Source of the DNA: DATBGS01 sp036557885
GTDB taxonomy: Bacteria > Chloroflexota > Ktedonobacteria > Ktedonobacterales > DATBGS01
NCBI GenBank assembly: GCA_036557885.1
Contig: DATBGS010000060.1
Span: 1 to 64,000, forward strand
DNA length: 64,000 bases
Direction: 5' to 3'
Of this stretch, positions 15,153 through 22,932 are shown one piece after another. The notes below the pieces were generated by a model that worked only from the letters and a program-made list of their open reading frames with translations, searched no databases and was not told the origin of the DNA. The translations under genes were made by a program, and so were the position numbers. The stretch's first letter is position 1. The number at the start of each line of letters is the position of its first letter.

Positions 15153-17036
15153 ATGGATCAGTTCAGACTGCATCGGTCGTGTAGCTGGCCGGGAATACTT
15201 CTCCTGGCGTTGGTGCTGACCGGATGCAGCAGTGGAGGGCCGCAGGCGCATTTCCCCCTGGCTGGCCCTGGATTGCATCGCGCCATTGCCGGGGGCAGCC
15301 AGGGCACGATTTATTCGTGGTGGGTGCCAGCCAATGCGCGGGGCGCGCAGCCGAGCCTGCTGCTCTGGGATGGCAGCACCGTTGCAGTGGCGGACCCGGC
15401 AGGCACTGATCAGGAGTTTACGCCGCTCAATGATGGTCTGCACTGCGGGCAGGTTGCTCTGGCGCCAGATGGTCATGCGTTCGCTTGCAGTCAGTCGGCC
15501 TCCAATCAAAGCAGCATCCTGATCAAGTCGCTGGATGACCTGGACAAAGACCCACAAACGCTTTCGTTTGGGAGCGCTCCATTTGCCTGGGCACCGGACA
15601 GCCAGCATCTGACCTATCTGCATAGTGACTTGTCGGGCAGTGGGTCAACCTGCTCGGTGCTGATCGCTGATACCTCTTCTAACGCGCCTTCCAGCAATAC
15701 GGAAATGCTTCTGAGCGCAATTCCTTTTAACACGGCCCTGGGCCAAACTGCCAGCAGTTGCCCAGTTGCTTCGCTGGCGTGGTCGCCCTCCGGTGATCAG
15801 GTGGCGGCGACGCTGGCTACCGCGCAAGGCGTGAACCTTGAGGTGTTTCATATTGATCAAGCAGGCGCCCCTGCTACCGTTGCGGGCGTGTATCTCCTCC
15901 CTGGCATTGCTCTGCAAGAAGCGGATACGATGACGACTCCTTCGCTGTTCTGGTCGCCAGATGGCAAGGTGCTGGCCGCTTTGACTGGCTATCAGCGAGG
16001 CATAGAGGATGGCCTTTACCTGCTGCCTGCGGGAGCAACCGCGCCGCTGACCGAGCCGCATCTGACGGATGTGGGCGAAGGCGCTGCGCTGGCTTTTTCT
16101 CCAGATAGCCACTGGCTGGCGGTGGGGACGGTTGGTCACACCATTGCTGGCGAGAATGCCACGTTGCAGGTCTATGACCTGGGGCAGTTTAAGCCACAGT
16201 CGCTGGGCGAGATGCTGGTCGTGGGGGCCAGCCTGGGCTGGTCGGCTGACAGCGCGACGCTGGCCGCAGCGAGCGCCGCGAAACGGGGGATTGTGCTCTG
16301 GTCCTGGCCCGCTGCGGCGTTTAAGCAGCTTATTGCTGATCAAGATATTGCTCACCTGCATCAACTTGCCTGGTCGCCTGATAGCACGCGGCTGCTCTTT
16401 TCCGAAGGGTCGCACATCAATGGGCCAGCCTATGATGAACTGTATGTTCAGGCGATTCCGGTGCCCCCTGGCCGCACGACAACACTGGTTCTTCCCGAAT
16501 GGTTTGCTGATGTGACAGGACTGATGCCTACGCTCTGGCTGGGAGTGGGTGGACTTATTTTTGTGTGGCTTCTCATTGCGCTGCTGCTGGTGCTGCGCGA
16601 TCTTCAGCTTTCGCAGCGAACACGCGCGTTGGTCCGCTGGACATTGGGGGCGGGGCCGCTGCTGTGCGGGGCCGTTGTGCTCACCTTTGGTGAGCTTCCC
16701 GATTGGCTGGAGCGGCTGTATCAGCACTATAGCCTCTCGCTGTGCCAGGGAAGCCCAACGCTCACCTGCACCAGGGCTGGGGCGCTTTCTCTGCTCACCA
16801 TTGTTGGGCCACTTGTGCTGGTGATTCTGGTGATGTTGGTTGGGGCACTGATTGCTGGTCGGCGCGTACAGCCAGTGCCCGTTGTGCAAATACCGATACG
16901 GCGTCCCGTTCCACTGGCTCCTAAGCCAGCGCATGGCGAAGAACAACTCTTGCTGCCACCGCCTCAAGCTGAGGAACGATCAGGTTTCGACATGGTGCCT
17001 CTCTGGGAAGAAGACGATCCGCCGGAACGAAGATGA
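15153..17036 (+). CDS. Lipoprotein with WD40/TolB-like propeller and C-terminal membrane helices
   Basis: 627 residues. A signal peptide ends in LTGC, a lipobox. About residues 50-440 contain repeated W(S/A)P(S/D)G/DS-type motifs (FAWAPDSQHLTYL, LAWSPSGDQVAA, FWSPDGKVLAAL, LAFSPDSHWLAVG, LAWSPDSTRLLF), typical of a TolB/WD40-like beta-propeller. Three hydrophobic helices follow near residues 470-590 and a short cytoplasmic Pro-rich tail. The mix of lipid anchor, propeller and membrane helices suggests a surface sensor or assembly factor; no catalytic motif is seen. GAGGAG lies 5 bases before ATG 15153. Confidence 0.75.
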   Translation: MDQFRLHRSCSWPGILLLALVLTGCSSGGPQAHFPLAGPGLHRAIAGGSQGTIYSWWVPANARGAQPSLLLWDGSTVAVADPAGTDQEFTPLNDGLHCGQVALAPDGHAFACSQSASNQSSILIKSLDDLDKDPQTLSFGSAPFAWAPDSQHLTYLHSDLSGSGSTCSVLIADTSSNAPSSNTEMLLSAIPFNTALGQTASSCPVASLAWSPSGDQVAATLATAQGVNLEVFHIDQAGAPATVAGVYLLPGIALQEADTMTTPSLFWSPDGKVLAALTGYQRGIEDGLYLLPAGATAPLTEPHLTDVGEGAALAFSPDSHWLAVGTVGHTIAGENATLQVYDLGQFKPQSLGEMLVVGASLGWSADSATLAAASAAKRGIVLWSWPAAAFKQLIADQDIAHLHQLAWSPDSTRLLFSEGSHINGPAYDELYVQAIPVPPGRTTTLVLPEWFADVTGLMPTLWLGVGGLIFVWLLIALLLVLRDLQLSQRTRALVRWTLGAGPLLCGAVVLTFGELPDWLERLYQHYSLSLCQGSPTLTCTRAGALSLLTIVGPLVLVILVMLVGALIAGRRVQPVPVVQIPIRRPVPLAPKPAHGEEQLLLPPPQAEERSGFDMVPLWEEDDPPERR

Positions 17037-17117
17037 AGCCAACATCGGTTCTTGTTCGTTCTTTTTTCAGAGCAATGTTGATCTTTGATAAAGAACATGT
17101 TCAAGGATGGTTTCTCA

Positions 17118-17726
17118 ATGCTGTTTCTTCTGCGTTTCTGCGCTCTTTTCCTGGAGCGCGTCAGGGATGCTCGCGCGTGGCGTGGGGCCGCGCCACTGCG
17201 CTGGGTGGGCCTGGGGCTGTTCCTCTTACCGCTGCTTCTGGCGGCCTGTGGTGGCGATACGCCAGCACCCAGCAATGGTACGGCGCTCAATCAGTTGCAT
17301 TGGTGCGATAAGCCAACGCAGCTTTTTCAGGATGGCAGCCAATCTCCGCCAACCGCGCTGGCGGATTGGTCGAAGGTGAAGGGGCAACTCAACTTTACCG
17401 TCTACCTGCCTGCTACGCTCTCGGATGGAAGCTGTCTGGTTTCCGCGCACGCGCTGGTGAACGATAAGGTGCTGGGCAGCAGTTTTAGCGTGAGCTATTT
17501 GATGCCTGGTGGGGTGCCGCTGGCGTTCTCCGAGACGGCCTTGAGTAGCACCCAAAGCAGCAGCGCCTTTCAATGCGCGCCAGATGCCAGCAACAAAGGC
17601 ACCTTTGATTGTCTGGGCGCAAAGGACAAGACGAACATTGTGATGGTGAGCAAAGCGGAGCAAAAAGACCTGGAGACGCTTTTCAACAAGCTCCAGCCCA
17701 ACGTGGATTGGCAGCCCAAAAAGTAG
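17118..17726 (+). CDS. Lipoprotein of unknown function
   Basis: About 202 residues. A long basic N-terminus leads into a hydrophobic stretch ending LLLAACGGD, a lipobox. The mature part has four Cys, may form disulfides, and contains a YLPATLSDGSCLV segment; I recognise no family. The start is uncertain: TTG 17085, ATG 17097 and ATG 17118 are all in frame, and 17118 has AAGGAT upstream. It follows the propeller lipoprotein by about 80 bases on the same strand and probably belongs to the same transcript. A strong hairpin ends the unit. Confidence 0.65.
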   Translation: MLFLLRFCALFLERVRDARAWRGAAPLRWVGLGLFLLPLLLAACGGDTPAPSNGTALNQLHWCDKPTQLFQDGSQSPPTALADWSKVKGQLNFTVYLPATLSDGSCLVSAHALVNDKVLGSSFSVSYLMPGGVPLAFSETALSSTQSSSAFQCAPDASNKGTFDCLGAKDKTNIVMVSKAEQKDLETLFNKLQPNVDWQPKK

Positions 17727-17729
17727 CAG

Positions 17730-17775
17730 ACACAAGAGGAGCCTGGCGAATACACGCGCCAGGCTCCTCTTGTGT
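17730..17775. terminator. Terminator hairpin between convergent genes
   Basis: Perfect 19-base arms 17730-17748 and 17757-17775 with an 8-base loop, 3 bases after the lipoprotein stop and 25 before the end of the convergent membrane-protein gene. Only a weak T-rich tail. Confidence 0.75.
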
Positions 17776-17799
17776 TGTTCGGTAGCCCAGAGCAATTTC

Positions 17800-18306
17800 T
17801 CAGAGCGAACGGCGGATGAGGATGCCACTCACCATGCCATCCACAAAGCCCACCGCCATCATCCAGGCGCCAAAGCCAGGAATGAGCAGGCCACCGTTGG
17901 CGCTGCCGGTATCCAGGTTCGACAGGGCGGAAACGACGATCAGAAAGAAGCCCACCGCCAGCACCAGCAGCACCAGCCCGGCAAGAGCAATGCCGATCTG
18001 TCGGGAAGCACCCACGCGGGTGAGCCGCCCGGAGAGGGCAAGCCCGCCAAAAGCAATCTGCGCCAGCGCCGCCAGTCCTACCAGCAGCAGGATTGCCAGC
18101 ACAAAAAAGAGGATGGGTGAGCCGGCGCCTTGCTGGAACACGTCGAACAGGTTCAACACCAGCCCCAACCCGCTTACGCTGCCCGCCTTGGGCGCGGTAT
18201 CAGACGAGAGAAACCAGGGCAAAAAGAAGCCGATCAGCGCCAGCACACCCCCGATGAGGCTGATAAGCGGCCAGGGCCGCGCGGATGAAGACGACGAAGA
18301 AGCCAT
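17800..18306 (-). CDS. Small four-helix integral membrane protein
   Basis: 168 residues with a Ser-rich start, then four hydrophobic segments: about 13-31, 63-85, 103-127 and 139-160. No motif identifies a family or function. AAGGGGAACTTTTTC precedes the ATG. It stands alone, divergent from the TrpF-like gene. Confidence 0.7.
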   Translation of the reverse strand: MASSSSSSARPWPLISLIGGVLALIGFFLPWFLSSDTAPKAGSVSGLGLVLNLFDVFQQGAGSPILFFVLAILLLVGLAALAQIAFGGLALSGRLTRVGASRQIGIALAGLVLLVLAVGFFLIVVSALSNLDTGSANGGLLIPGFGAWMMAVGFVDGMVSGILIRRSL

Positions 18307-18434
18307 GAAAAAGTTCCCCTTGGTGATGATAGATTACACGGTTGCGTATTTCAGAAGAGTGACCTCGCTATAGTACCAGCAACGCGCCAGATGTTACAGA
18401 GGGCTTAAGACATGGCCCAGAGGAGCAGAGCACC

Positions 18435-19100
18435 ATGCAGCCTACGAAGAAACCACGAGTGAAGATTTGCTGCATCAGCAGCTATGAGGAAGCGCAGATG
18501 GCAATTGAGGCGGGCGCTTCGGCGCTGGGGCTGGTATCGGCCATGCCCAGCGGGCCTGGGCCGATTCCAGAGGAGCGGATTGCGCAGATTGCGGCGCGTA
18601 TTCCGCCGGGCGTGGCGTCGTTTCTGCTTACTAGCCGCCAGGATGCCGATGCGATTCTGGCCCAACAGTGGCGCTGCCGGGCGAACACGCTGCAACTGGT
18701 GGACCGCGTGGAGGAGGGTACCTATGCGGCGCTGCGCGCGGCCCTGCCAGGTATTGCGTTGGTACAGGTGATTCACGTGGGCGGGCAGGAGTCCTTTGAG
18801 GAGGCGCTGCGTGTCGCGCCGCAGGTGGACGCGCTGCTGCTGGATTCGGGCAATCAATCACTGGCAATCAAAGAGCTTGGTGGCACCGGGCGCGTCCACG
18901 ACTGGCAGATCAGCCGGGCCATCCGCGAGGCGGTGGAGGTGCCGCTGTATCTGGCGGGCGGGCTGAACGCAGGGAATGTCGCGGAGGCGATTCGTCTGGT
19001 GCAGCCGTTTGGTCTGGATATTTGCTCAGGCGTGCGCACGAATGGGCAGTTAGACGCGGCCAAACTTGCCAGCTTTTTTGCCAGTGTCGCTGCCGCTTGA
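18435..19100 (+). CDS. Phosphoribosylanthranilate isomerase (TrpF)-like protein
   Basis: 221 residues of a TIM barrel. VKICCIS carries the catalytic Cys of the TrpF VKICG motif (with Cys in place of the usual Gly), LLLDSGN has the general-acid Asp region, and GGTGRVHDW and LAGGLNAGNVAEAI match phosphate-binding loops. LDICSGVRTNG closes the barrel. The reaction would be isomerisation of phosphoribosylanthranilate in tryptophan synthesis. No other trp genes are near and several positions differ from the norm, so a related isomerase role is possible. GAGGAGCAGAGCACC precedes the ATG. Confidence 0.75.
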   Translation: MQPTKKPRVKICCISSYEEAQMAIEAGASALGLVSAMPSGPGPIPEERIAQIAARIPPGVASFLLTSRQDADAILAQQWRCRANTLQLVDRVEEGTYAALRAALPGIALVQVIHVGGQESFEEALRVAPQVDALLLDSGNQSLAIKELGGTGRVHDWQISRAIREAVEVPLYLAGGLNAGNVAEAIRLVQPFGLDICSGVRTNGQLDAAKLASFFASVAAA

Positions 19101-19189
19101 GCGTTCAGGCACTTTCCAGAGTGGCACGCGCATTGCACCTTACAGAGTAGGACGCTGAGAGATACTCTGGAAAAGAAAGGATGTATGGT

Positions 19190-19429
19190 ATGGCGCGTGC
19201 TCATAGCAGTGATCGCGGCTGCATGATGACGATGTTGTTTGTGCTGGTGCTGCTTGTCCCGCTGGTTGGACATGTCATCCTGACCTTTATGATTCTGGGC
19301 GATGAGTTGTCGGCTGGCGAGAAGGTGCTCTGGCTGATAGCGATCTGGGCGGTGCCTGTGGTTGGGCCACTGTTTTATTTGTTGTTGGGGCAGCGCCGGG
19401 ACCGCGTGCTCAGTCCGGTGATGGCGTAG
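19190..19429 (+). CDS. PLDc_N-type small membrane protein
   Basis: 79 residues with two hydrophobic segments. The second has WLIAIWAVPVVGPLFYLLLG, the pattern of the phospholipase D nuclease N-terminal (PLDc_N) domain, which occurs alone in many small membrane proteins of unknown role. ATG 19190 is preferred to ATG 19181 because AAAGG is 9 bases from the former and directly touches the latter. Single gene ended by a hairpin. Confidence 0.7.
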   Translation: MARAHSSDRGCMMTMLFVLVLLVPLVGHVILTFMILGDELSAGEKVLWLIAIWAVPVVGPLFYLLLGQRRDRVLSPVMA

Positions 19430-19440
19430 TGCCGTTCTTT

Positions 19441-19475
19441 GAGCGCCCGCAGAATGCGCTGTGCTGCGGGCGCTC
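19441..19475. terminator. Intrinsic terminator between convergent genes
   Basis: Twelve-base perfect arms (19441-19452, 19464-19475) with an 11-base loop, followed by a T-rich stretch, between the PLDc_N gene and the metallophosphoesterase gene. Confidence 0.75.
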
Positions 19476-19489
19476 TCTCTTTTGGGCGC

Positions 19490-20350
19490 TCACAAATATT
19501 TCCAGGTGGCGGCGGTGTACTGCCTGTACCAGGGCGCGTCTACGACCTCAAAGGAGTGCTCTTTGCGGCTTTTCCAGCGCAGAATGCCCATTGAGCCAGG
19601 CTCCAGCGCCAGCCCTCGGTCACGCCGGTCCCAGGCAAGGTCAGCCAGCTTGTAGACCTGTGTGACGCCGTTGGCATCGGTGGTGTGCAGGAGCGGGCCG
19701 TTGTAGTGCCCAAAGAAGTGATAGCGCGGCTGGTGCAGGGCAATCATCAAGCCAATCTCCTCGATGCCCGCGCCCTCGAAGACCTGATGACGATCTGCGT
19801 CGTGAGTCAGCAGGATGTCCACGCGAATGTCGCCCAACCGGTCCAGCCGCTTGCGCTCGTGGGGCTGGATGTTGCTCTCTTTGTCCTTTTTGCTAAACGC
19901 GGGCGCGCCAATGCGCCCGATGCCCAGGATATGGATGCTTTCGTCCCCTGACTGAAAAGTATAGGGGACGCCAGTCTTCAGGCAGTAGACGCGCTGGTAG
20001 GGGTCCACCGGAAAGGTGGGCGCGCTGGTGCGGTTTTCCAGATTATCCAGCCAGCTATGATCTTCGTGGTTGCCGCGCACGTAGACCAGATTGCACTTCG
20101 TCTGGTTGAGCGCCGCCTTGACCTCCGGCTGGGGCGTAGTGAAGTGGTCCAGGAAGCCGCGCTCGGTGGGGTCGCGCTCAATATAGCTGCGTGTGGCTTT
20201 GTCCATGCGGGCTTCCACTGGAAACGTGCCCAGGTCGCCCGCCTGTAAGATCAGGTCAATCTGCTCGCCGGTTTCTTTTTGCCAGCGCGCGCAGAGCTTA
20301 AATGCCAGAAGGATTCTGCCGTGTACATCGGCAAAGACTGCAATATTCAT
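19490..20350 (-). CDS. Calcineurin-like metallophosphoesterase
   Basis: 286 residues with the five metal-binding blocks: ADVHG (start), AGDLG, GNHED, LTHDAD and FGHYN. These give a two-metal phosphoesterase; the substrate may be a phosphoprotein, nucleotide or phosphodiester. It begins one base after the stop of another metallophosphoesterase gene, and the two form a tandem pair. GAAGAGG, inside the upstream gene's last codons, serves as ribosome site. Its central region is longer than in YfcE-type enzymes. Confidence 0.88.
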   Translation of the reverse strand: MNIAVFADVHGRILLAFKLCARWQKETGEQIDLILQAGDLGTFPVEARMDKATRSYIERDPTERGFLDHFTTPQPEVKAALNQTKCNLVYVRGNHEDHSWLDNLENRTSAPTFPVDPYQRVYCLKTGVPYTFQSGDESIHILGIGRIGAPAFSKKDKESNIQPHERKRLDRLGDIRVDILLTHDADRHQVFEGAGIEEIGLMIALHQPRYHFFGHYNGPLLHTTDANGVTQVYKLADLAWDRRDRGLALEPGSMGILRWKSRKEHSFEVVDAPWYRQYTAATWKYL

Positions 20351-21094
20351 TTAGCCTCTTCCGCTCGCAATCCAGCGTGCCCAGTCGGGGCGGCCATTGG
20401 CCTCTGCCGCCCTGGACGCTGATTCCCAACTGTAGGGGAGCATGACCTGTTCAACGACCCAGCGATCAAAATCAACCGAAAGAATCGCATATCTGGCATG
20501 CGTGCTGCCCGACTCCATCTTGTAGGGGAAAGGCTCATCTTCGGTATAGGCTGGCATGCCCACGCTGCCGGGGTTGATGATCAGCCGGTGATTGGGCAGC
20601 GCCACGACACGCGGGATATGCGTGTGGCCGCACAGAATGACGGGTTGGTTCGACCCCTCCGCCAGTTGCACAATCTCCTCGGTCTTTCTCAAGACGACGC
20701 CAGATGGTGTGACCTCTTCCAGCAGATATTCCTCATCAGAGGTGGGCGTGCCATGACACAGGAACAGACCCGATGGCAGCGAAGCGGTGGCGGGCAGCGC
20801 CGCCAGCCACGTGATCTGCGCTGCTGAAAGCTGGGAGCGCGTGTAGTCTACCGTTGGCGAGGCAGGCAGCGCTGGATGCGTCACCATGCGGTCAGCATTG
20901 CCGCGAATGGTCAAGATGTCTTGCCGCTGCGTCAGCCGCTCGGCGGTGCCCGCCGGGTCCAGCGGCCCATAGCAGCAGTCGCCCAGGTTGACAATCTGCT
21001 TGATGCCCCGGCGCTCAATATCCTCAAGCACAGTGTCCAGTGCCCAGGTGTTGCCGTGAATATCGGCAATTATTGCCAGCCAGAAGTCGGTCAT
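20351..21094 (-). CDS. Calcineurin-like metallophosphoesterase (YfcE/PrpE-like)
   Basis: 247 residues. ADIHGN near the start, LGDCCYGP, IRGNADR, CHGTP and CGHTHIPRV form the complete metallophosphoesterase set. The final third follows the small DUF2436-like phosphodiesterase pattern (INPGSVGMP). Directly followed by a second family member with no gap, so both are cotranscribed; they are not close copies of each other. The DinB gene lies 24 bases upstream on the same strand and may be part of the same unit. Confidence 0.9.
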   Translation of the reverse strand: MTDFWLAIIADIHGNTWALDTVLEDIERRGIKQIVNLGDCCYGPLDPAGTAERLTQRQDILTIRGNADRMVTHPALPASPTVDYTRSQLSAAQITWLAALPATASLPSGLFLCHGTPTSDEEYLLEEVTPSGVVLRKTEEIVQLAEGSNQPVILCGHTHIPRVVALPNHRLIINPGSVGMPAYTEDEPFPYKMESGSTHARYAILSVDFDRWVVEQVMLPYSWESASRAAEANGRPDWARWIASGRG

Positions 21095-21118
21095 GGTCGT
21101 TGAAGTCTTTCCCTTTGC

Positions 21119-21607
21119 TTATCCATTGTTCGCTGGGGGTTTGCCCAGGAGCACCTGCCGCGTGAGTTGAATATGGCCCTGGTGCAAGGCGCTGTGTTCT
21201 AGCGCGTGCAGCAAACAATCGCGGACAGTAAACGATTGGTCGTGCATGCGCGCGCGATAGGTGGCGGGCGGGTCTACATGCTGGCCCATTGCGCTATCGG
21301 GCAAGGTATCCAGCACCTTATGGATGTTTTCCAGCCAGCGTTCGTAGCGTGCCAGCAGATCGGCGCCCTGGCCGGTGGCGTGGAACTCCGCCTGGCGGTC
21401 CCGCTCGATGTGCCAGCCGCCCGCCAGCGCCAGCACCCAGAACTCGCCCGCGCCAACCAGATGCGTTGCCAGCGCAAAAAGCGTGTTGGTTTCCGGCAAA
21501 TCAAGCGGCTTGTTCAGCAGATCATCAGGGATGTCCGCAAGCTGTTTGATGACATCGCGCCCAATGGCATCAAGCACTGATGCAATATCCAAGGCTTCGT
21601 TCGCCAT
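21119..21607 (-). CDS. DinB-like four-helix protein
   Basis: 162 residues. The spaced histidines THLVGAGEFW, LLHALEHSALHQGHI are the metal-binding triad of the DinB/YfiT-like superfamily, which includes thiol transferases with bacillithiol or mycothiol. Specific role not fixed. ATG 21607 is chosen because AGGGGGATAGTT precedes it; an in-frame ATG at 21646 has no ribosome site. Likely first gene of the unit with the two metallophosphoesterases. Confidence 0.82.
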   Translation of the reverse strand: MANEALDIASVLDAIGRDVIKQLADIPDDLLNKPLDLPETNTLFALATHLVGAGEFWVLALAGGWHIERDRQAEFHATGQGADLLARYERWLENIHKVLDTLPDSAMGQHVDPPATYRARMHDQSFTVRDCLLHALEHSALHQGHIQLTRQVLLGKPPANNG

Positions 21608-21646
21608 AACTATCCCCCTTGCTTTTTTCTGGGATGAGAGTTGCAA

Positions 21647-22201
21647 CTACACAGTATATCGCATGGCGAACTCTTCTGCCGTCATGCCAAACAGCACTTC
21701 GTCGAAAAAATGCCCGTTGGTGTAGACCATGCGGCGCAGTCGGCCCTCCAGTTGAAAGCCCAGCTTTTCATGCAGCCGGAGCGATGGCTCATTGAAGCTG
21801 TAGACATGCGCCGTAACTTTCTGATAGCGCAACTCCTGAAAGAAATAGCGCAGGAGTAAGATAACCGCCTCGGAAGCGTAGCCCTGGCGACGATACTGCT
21901 CGCCAAGCGCGACTCCATAGCTGAAGGTGCCGTTGCGCGCGTCGCAGGTGTGGCTGTTCATTGCGCCAGCTATCTCACCGGCCAGTGTTTCAATCACCAT
22001 AAAATACTGGTCGTCTTTGTGTTCTTCCGTCGCCCGCTTTTCCGCCCAACGCTTAGACGCTTCTTTTGAGCGCGGGACGTAGACATAATCGTCATATCTG
22101 CCCAGTTCGCTATCCTGATCGAAGGCATAAAATGCTTCCCAATCTTCTGGTTCAATTGCCCGCAGGCGGATATGCTTGCCTTGCCAGACAGAGGTGGGCA
22201 T
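21647..22201 (-). CDS. GNAT N-acetyltransferase (RimJ/RimL type)
   Basis: 184 residues. IRLRAIEPEDWEAFYAFDQD, the acetyl-CoA loop GEQYRRQGYASEAVILLLRYFF and FNEPSLRLHEKLGFQLEGRLR match Acetyltransf_3 proteins that acetylate protein N-termini or small molecules. GAGGAGCCTTTCT precedes the ATG. It ends 40 bases before the DinB start. Confidence 0.9.
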   Translation of the reverse strand: MPTSVWQGKHIRLRAIEPEDWEAFYAFDQDSELGRYDDYVYVPRSKEASKRWAEKRATEEHKDDQYFMVIETLAGEIAGAMNSHTCDARNGTFSYGVALGEQYRRQGYASEAVILLLRYFFQELRYQKVTAHVYSFNEPSLRLHEKLGFQLEGRLRRMVYTNGHFFDEVLFGMTAEEFAMRYTV

Positions 22202-22234
22202 AGAAAGGCTCCTCGGTGGTTGCGCTCAAAAGAA

Positions 22235-22636
22235 CTATTCAAGATCAGGCGGCGTGCCGCTTACGGCTGTTTGCAGCCAGACTGCAAGCTCTGCCTTGTT
22301 CATGTGTTTGTTGGCAACAGCCATCATCGCTTTGTAATATTCCTCATCCGAGGCGATTGGTTCCAGGCCGTTCAGCTTGAGAAAGGTCAGCATTACCATC
22401 CCAGCCACCCGTTTATTGCCATCCAGAAAAGGCTGATTGTGTGAGAGGTGGAAGCAATAGGCGGCGGCCATCTCAAAGAGGCTGGCGTGCAAAAATTGCC
22501 CGGCAAACCGAGCTTTGGGCATGCTGAGGGCAGAGGATAGCAGTCCTTCATCTCGCAGGCCGTATATGCCGCCATACAGCCGCACCTGATCGTCATGGAT
22601 GGCTTGCACAATCTCGTCAGTCAGAAAGCGAATCAT
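22235..22636 (-). CDS. doc: Doc/Fic-type toxin
   Basis: 133 residues. The Fic-fold active site reads HNQPFLDGNKR (residues 66-76), matching the H-x-F-x-D-G-N-K-R core with one additional residue between His and the Pro-Phe. Doc proteins phosphorylate elongation factor Tu; other Fic proteins AMPylate, so the precise activity is inferred. ATG 22636 has AGGAGGAGTGGGTG directly upstream and lies inside the end of the antitoxin gene (20-base overlap). The upstream in-frame ATG at 22720 is not used. Confidence 0.85.
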   Translation of the reverse strand: MIRFLTDEIVQAIHDDQVRLYGGIYGLRDEGLLSSALSMPKARFAGQFLHASLFEMAAAYCFHLSHNQPFLDGNKRVAGMVMLTFLKLNGLEPIASDEEYYKAMMAVANKHMNKAELAVWLQTAVSGTPPDLE

Positions 22637-22829
22637 CACCCACTCCTCCTGCCAGGCGCCGGTTGGCATTGCGATAGCGCGGTTCGATGCTCTGATAGGC
22701 GGCCCAGGCGTCGTCGGCATCGGATGATGACTTTTCTGATTCGGTTATCTCTTGAAAGCGCCGTTTGAGCATCCTGCGGCGCTCTTCCTGGCTTTGCAGC
22801 GTGTCTTTGCTGGAAAAGTCTGATTCCAT
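22617..22829 (-). CDS. Antitoxin partner of the Doc-type toxin
   Basis: 70 residues, acidic and mostly helical, with SQEERRRMLKRRFQEI and DDAWAAYQSIEPRYRNANRR. It lacks a clear Phd DNA-binding domain; the assignment comes from overlap with and position before doc. AGAGGAGAACC precedes ATG 22829. The short Arg-rich C-terminus overlapping the toxin gene is typical of Doc-covering antitoxin tails. Confidence 0.6.
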   Translation of the reverse strand: MESDFSSKDTLQSQEERRRMLKRRFQEITESEKSSSDADDAWAAYQSIEPRYRNANRRLAGGVGDDSLSD

Positions 22830-22932
22830 TGGTTCTCCTCTGTAATCTCTTGCTGGCGTTCTTTCAGACATCCGAAGAGATGAACATTTGGGGATGCCCT
22901 GGTGTGCCAAAGTGGATAGTATTGAGCGCTTC

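Noticed and set aside
15645..16967. A 440-codon minus-strand frame opposite the propeller lipoprotein
   Set aside because: High-GC codon usage opens the opposite strand; composition is Arg/Gln/His-rich with no domain, and the plus-strand gene has a lipobox and clear repeats.
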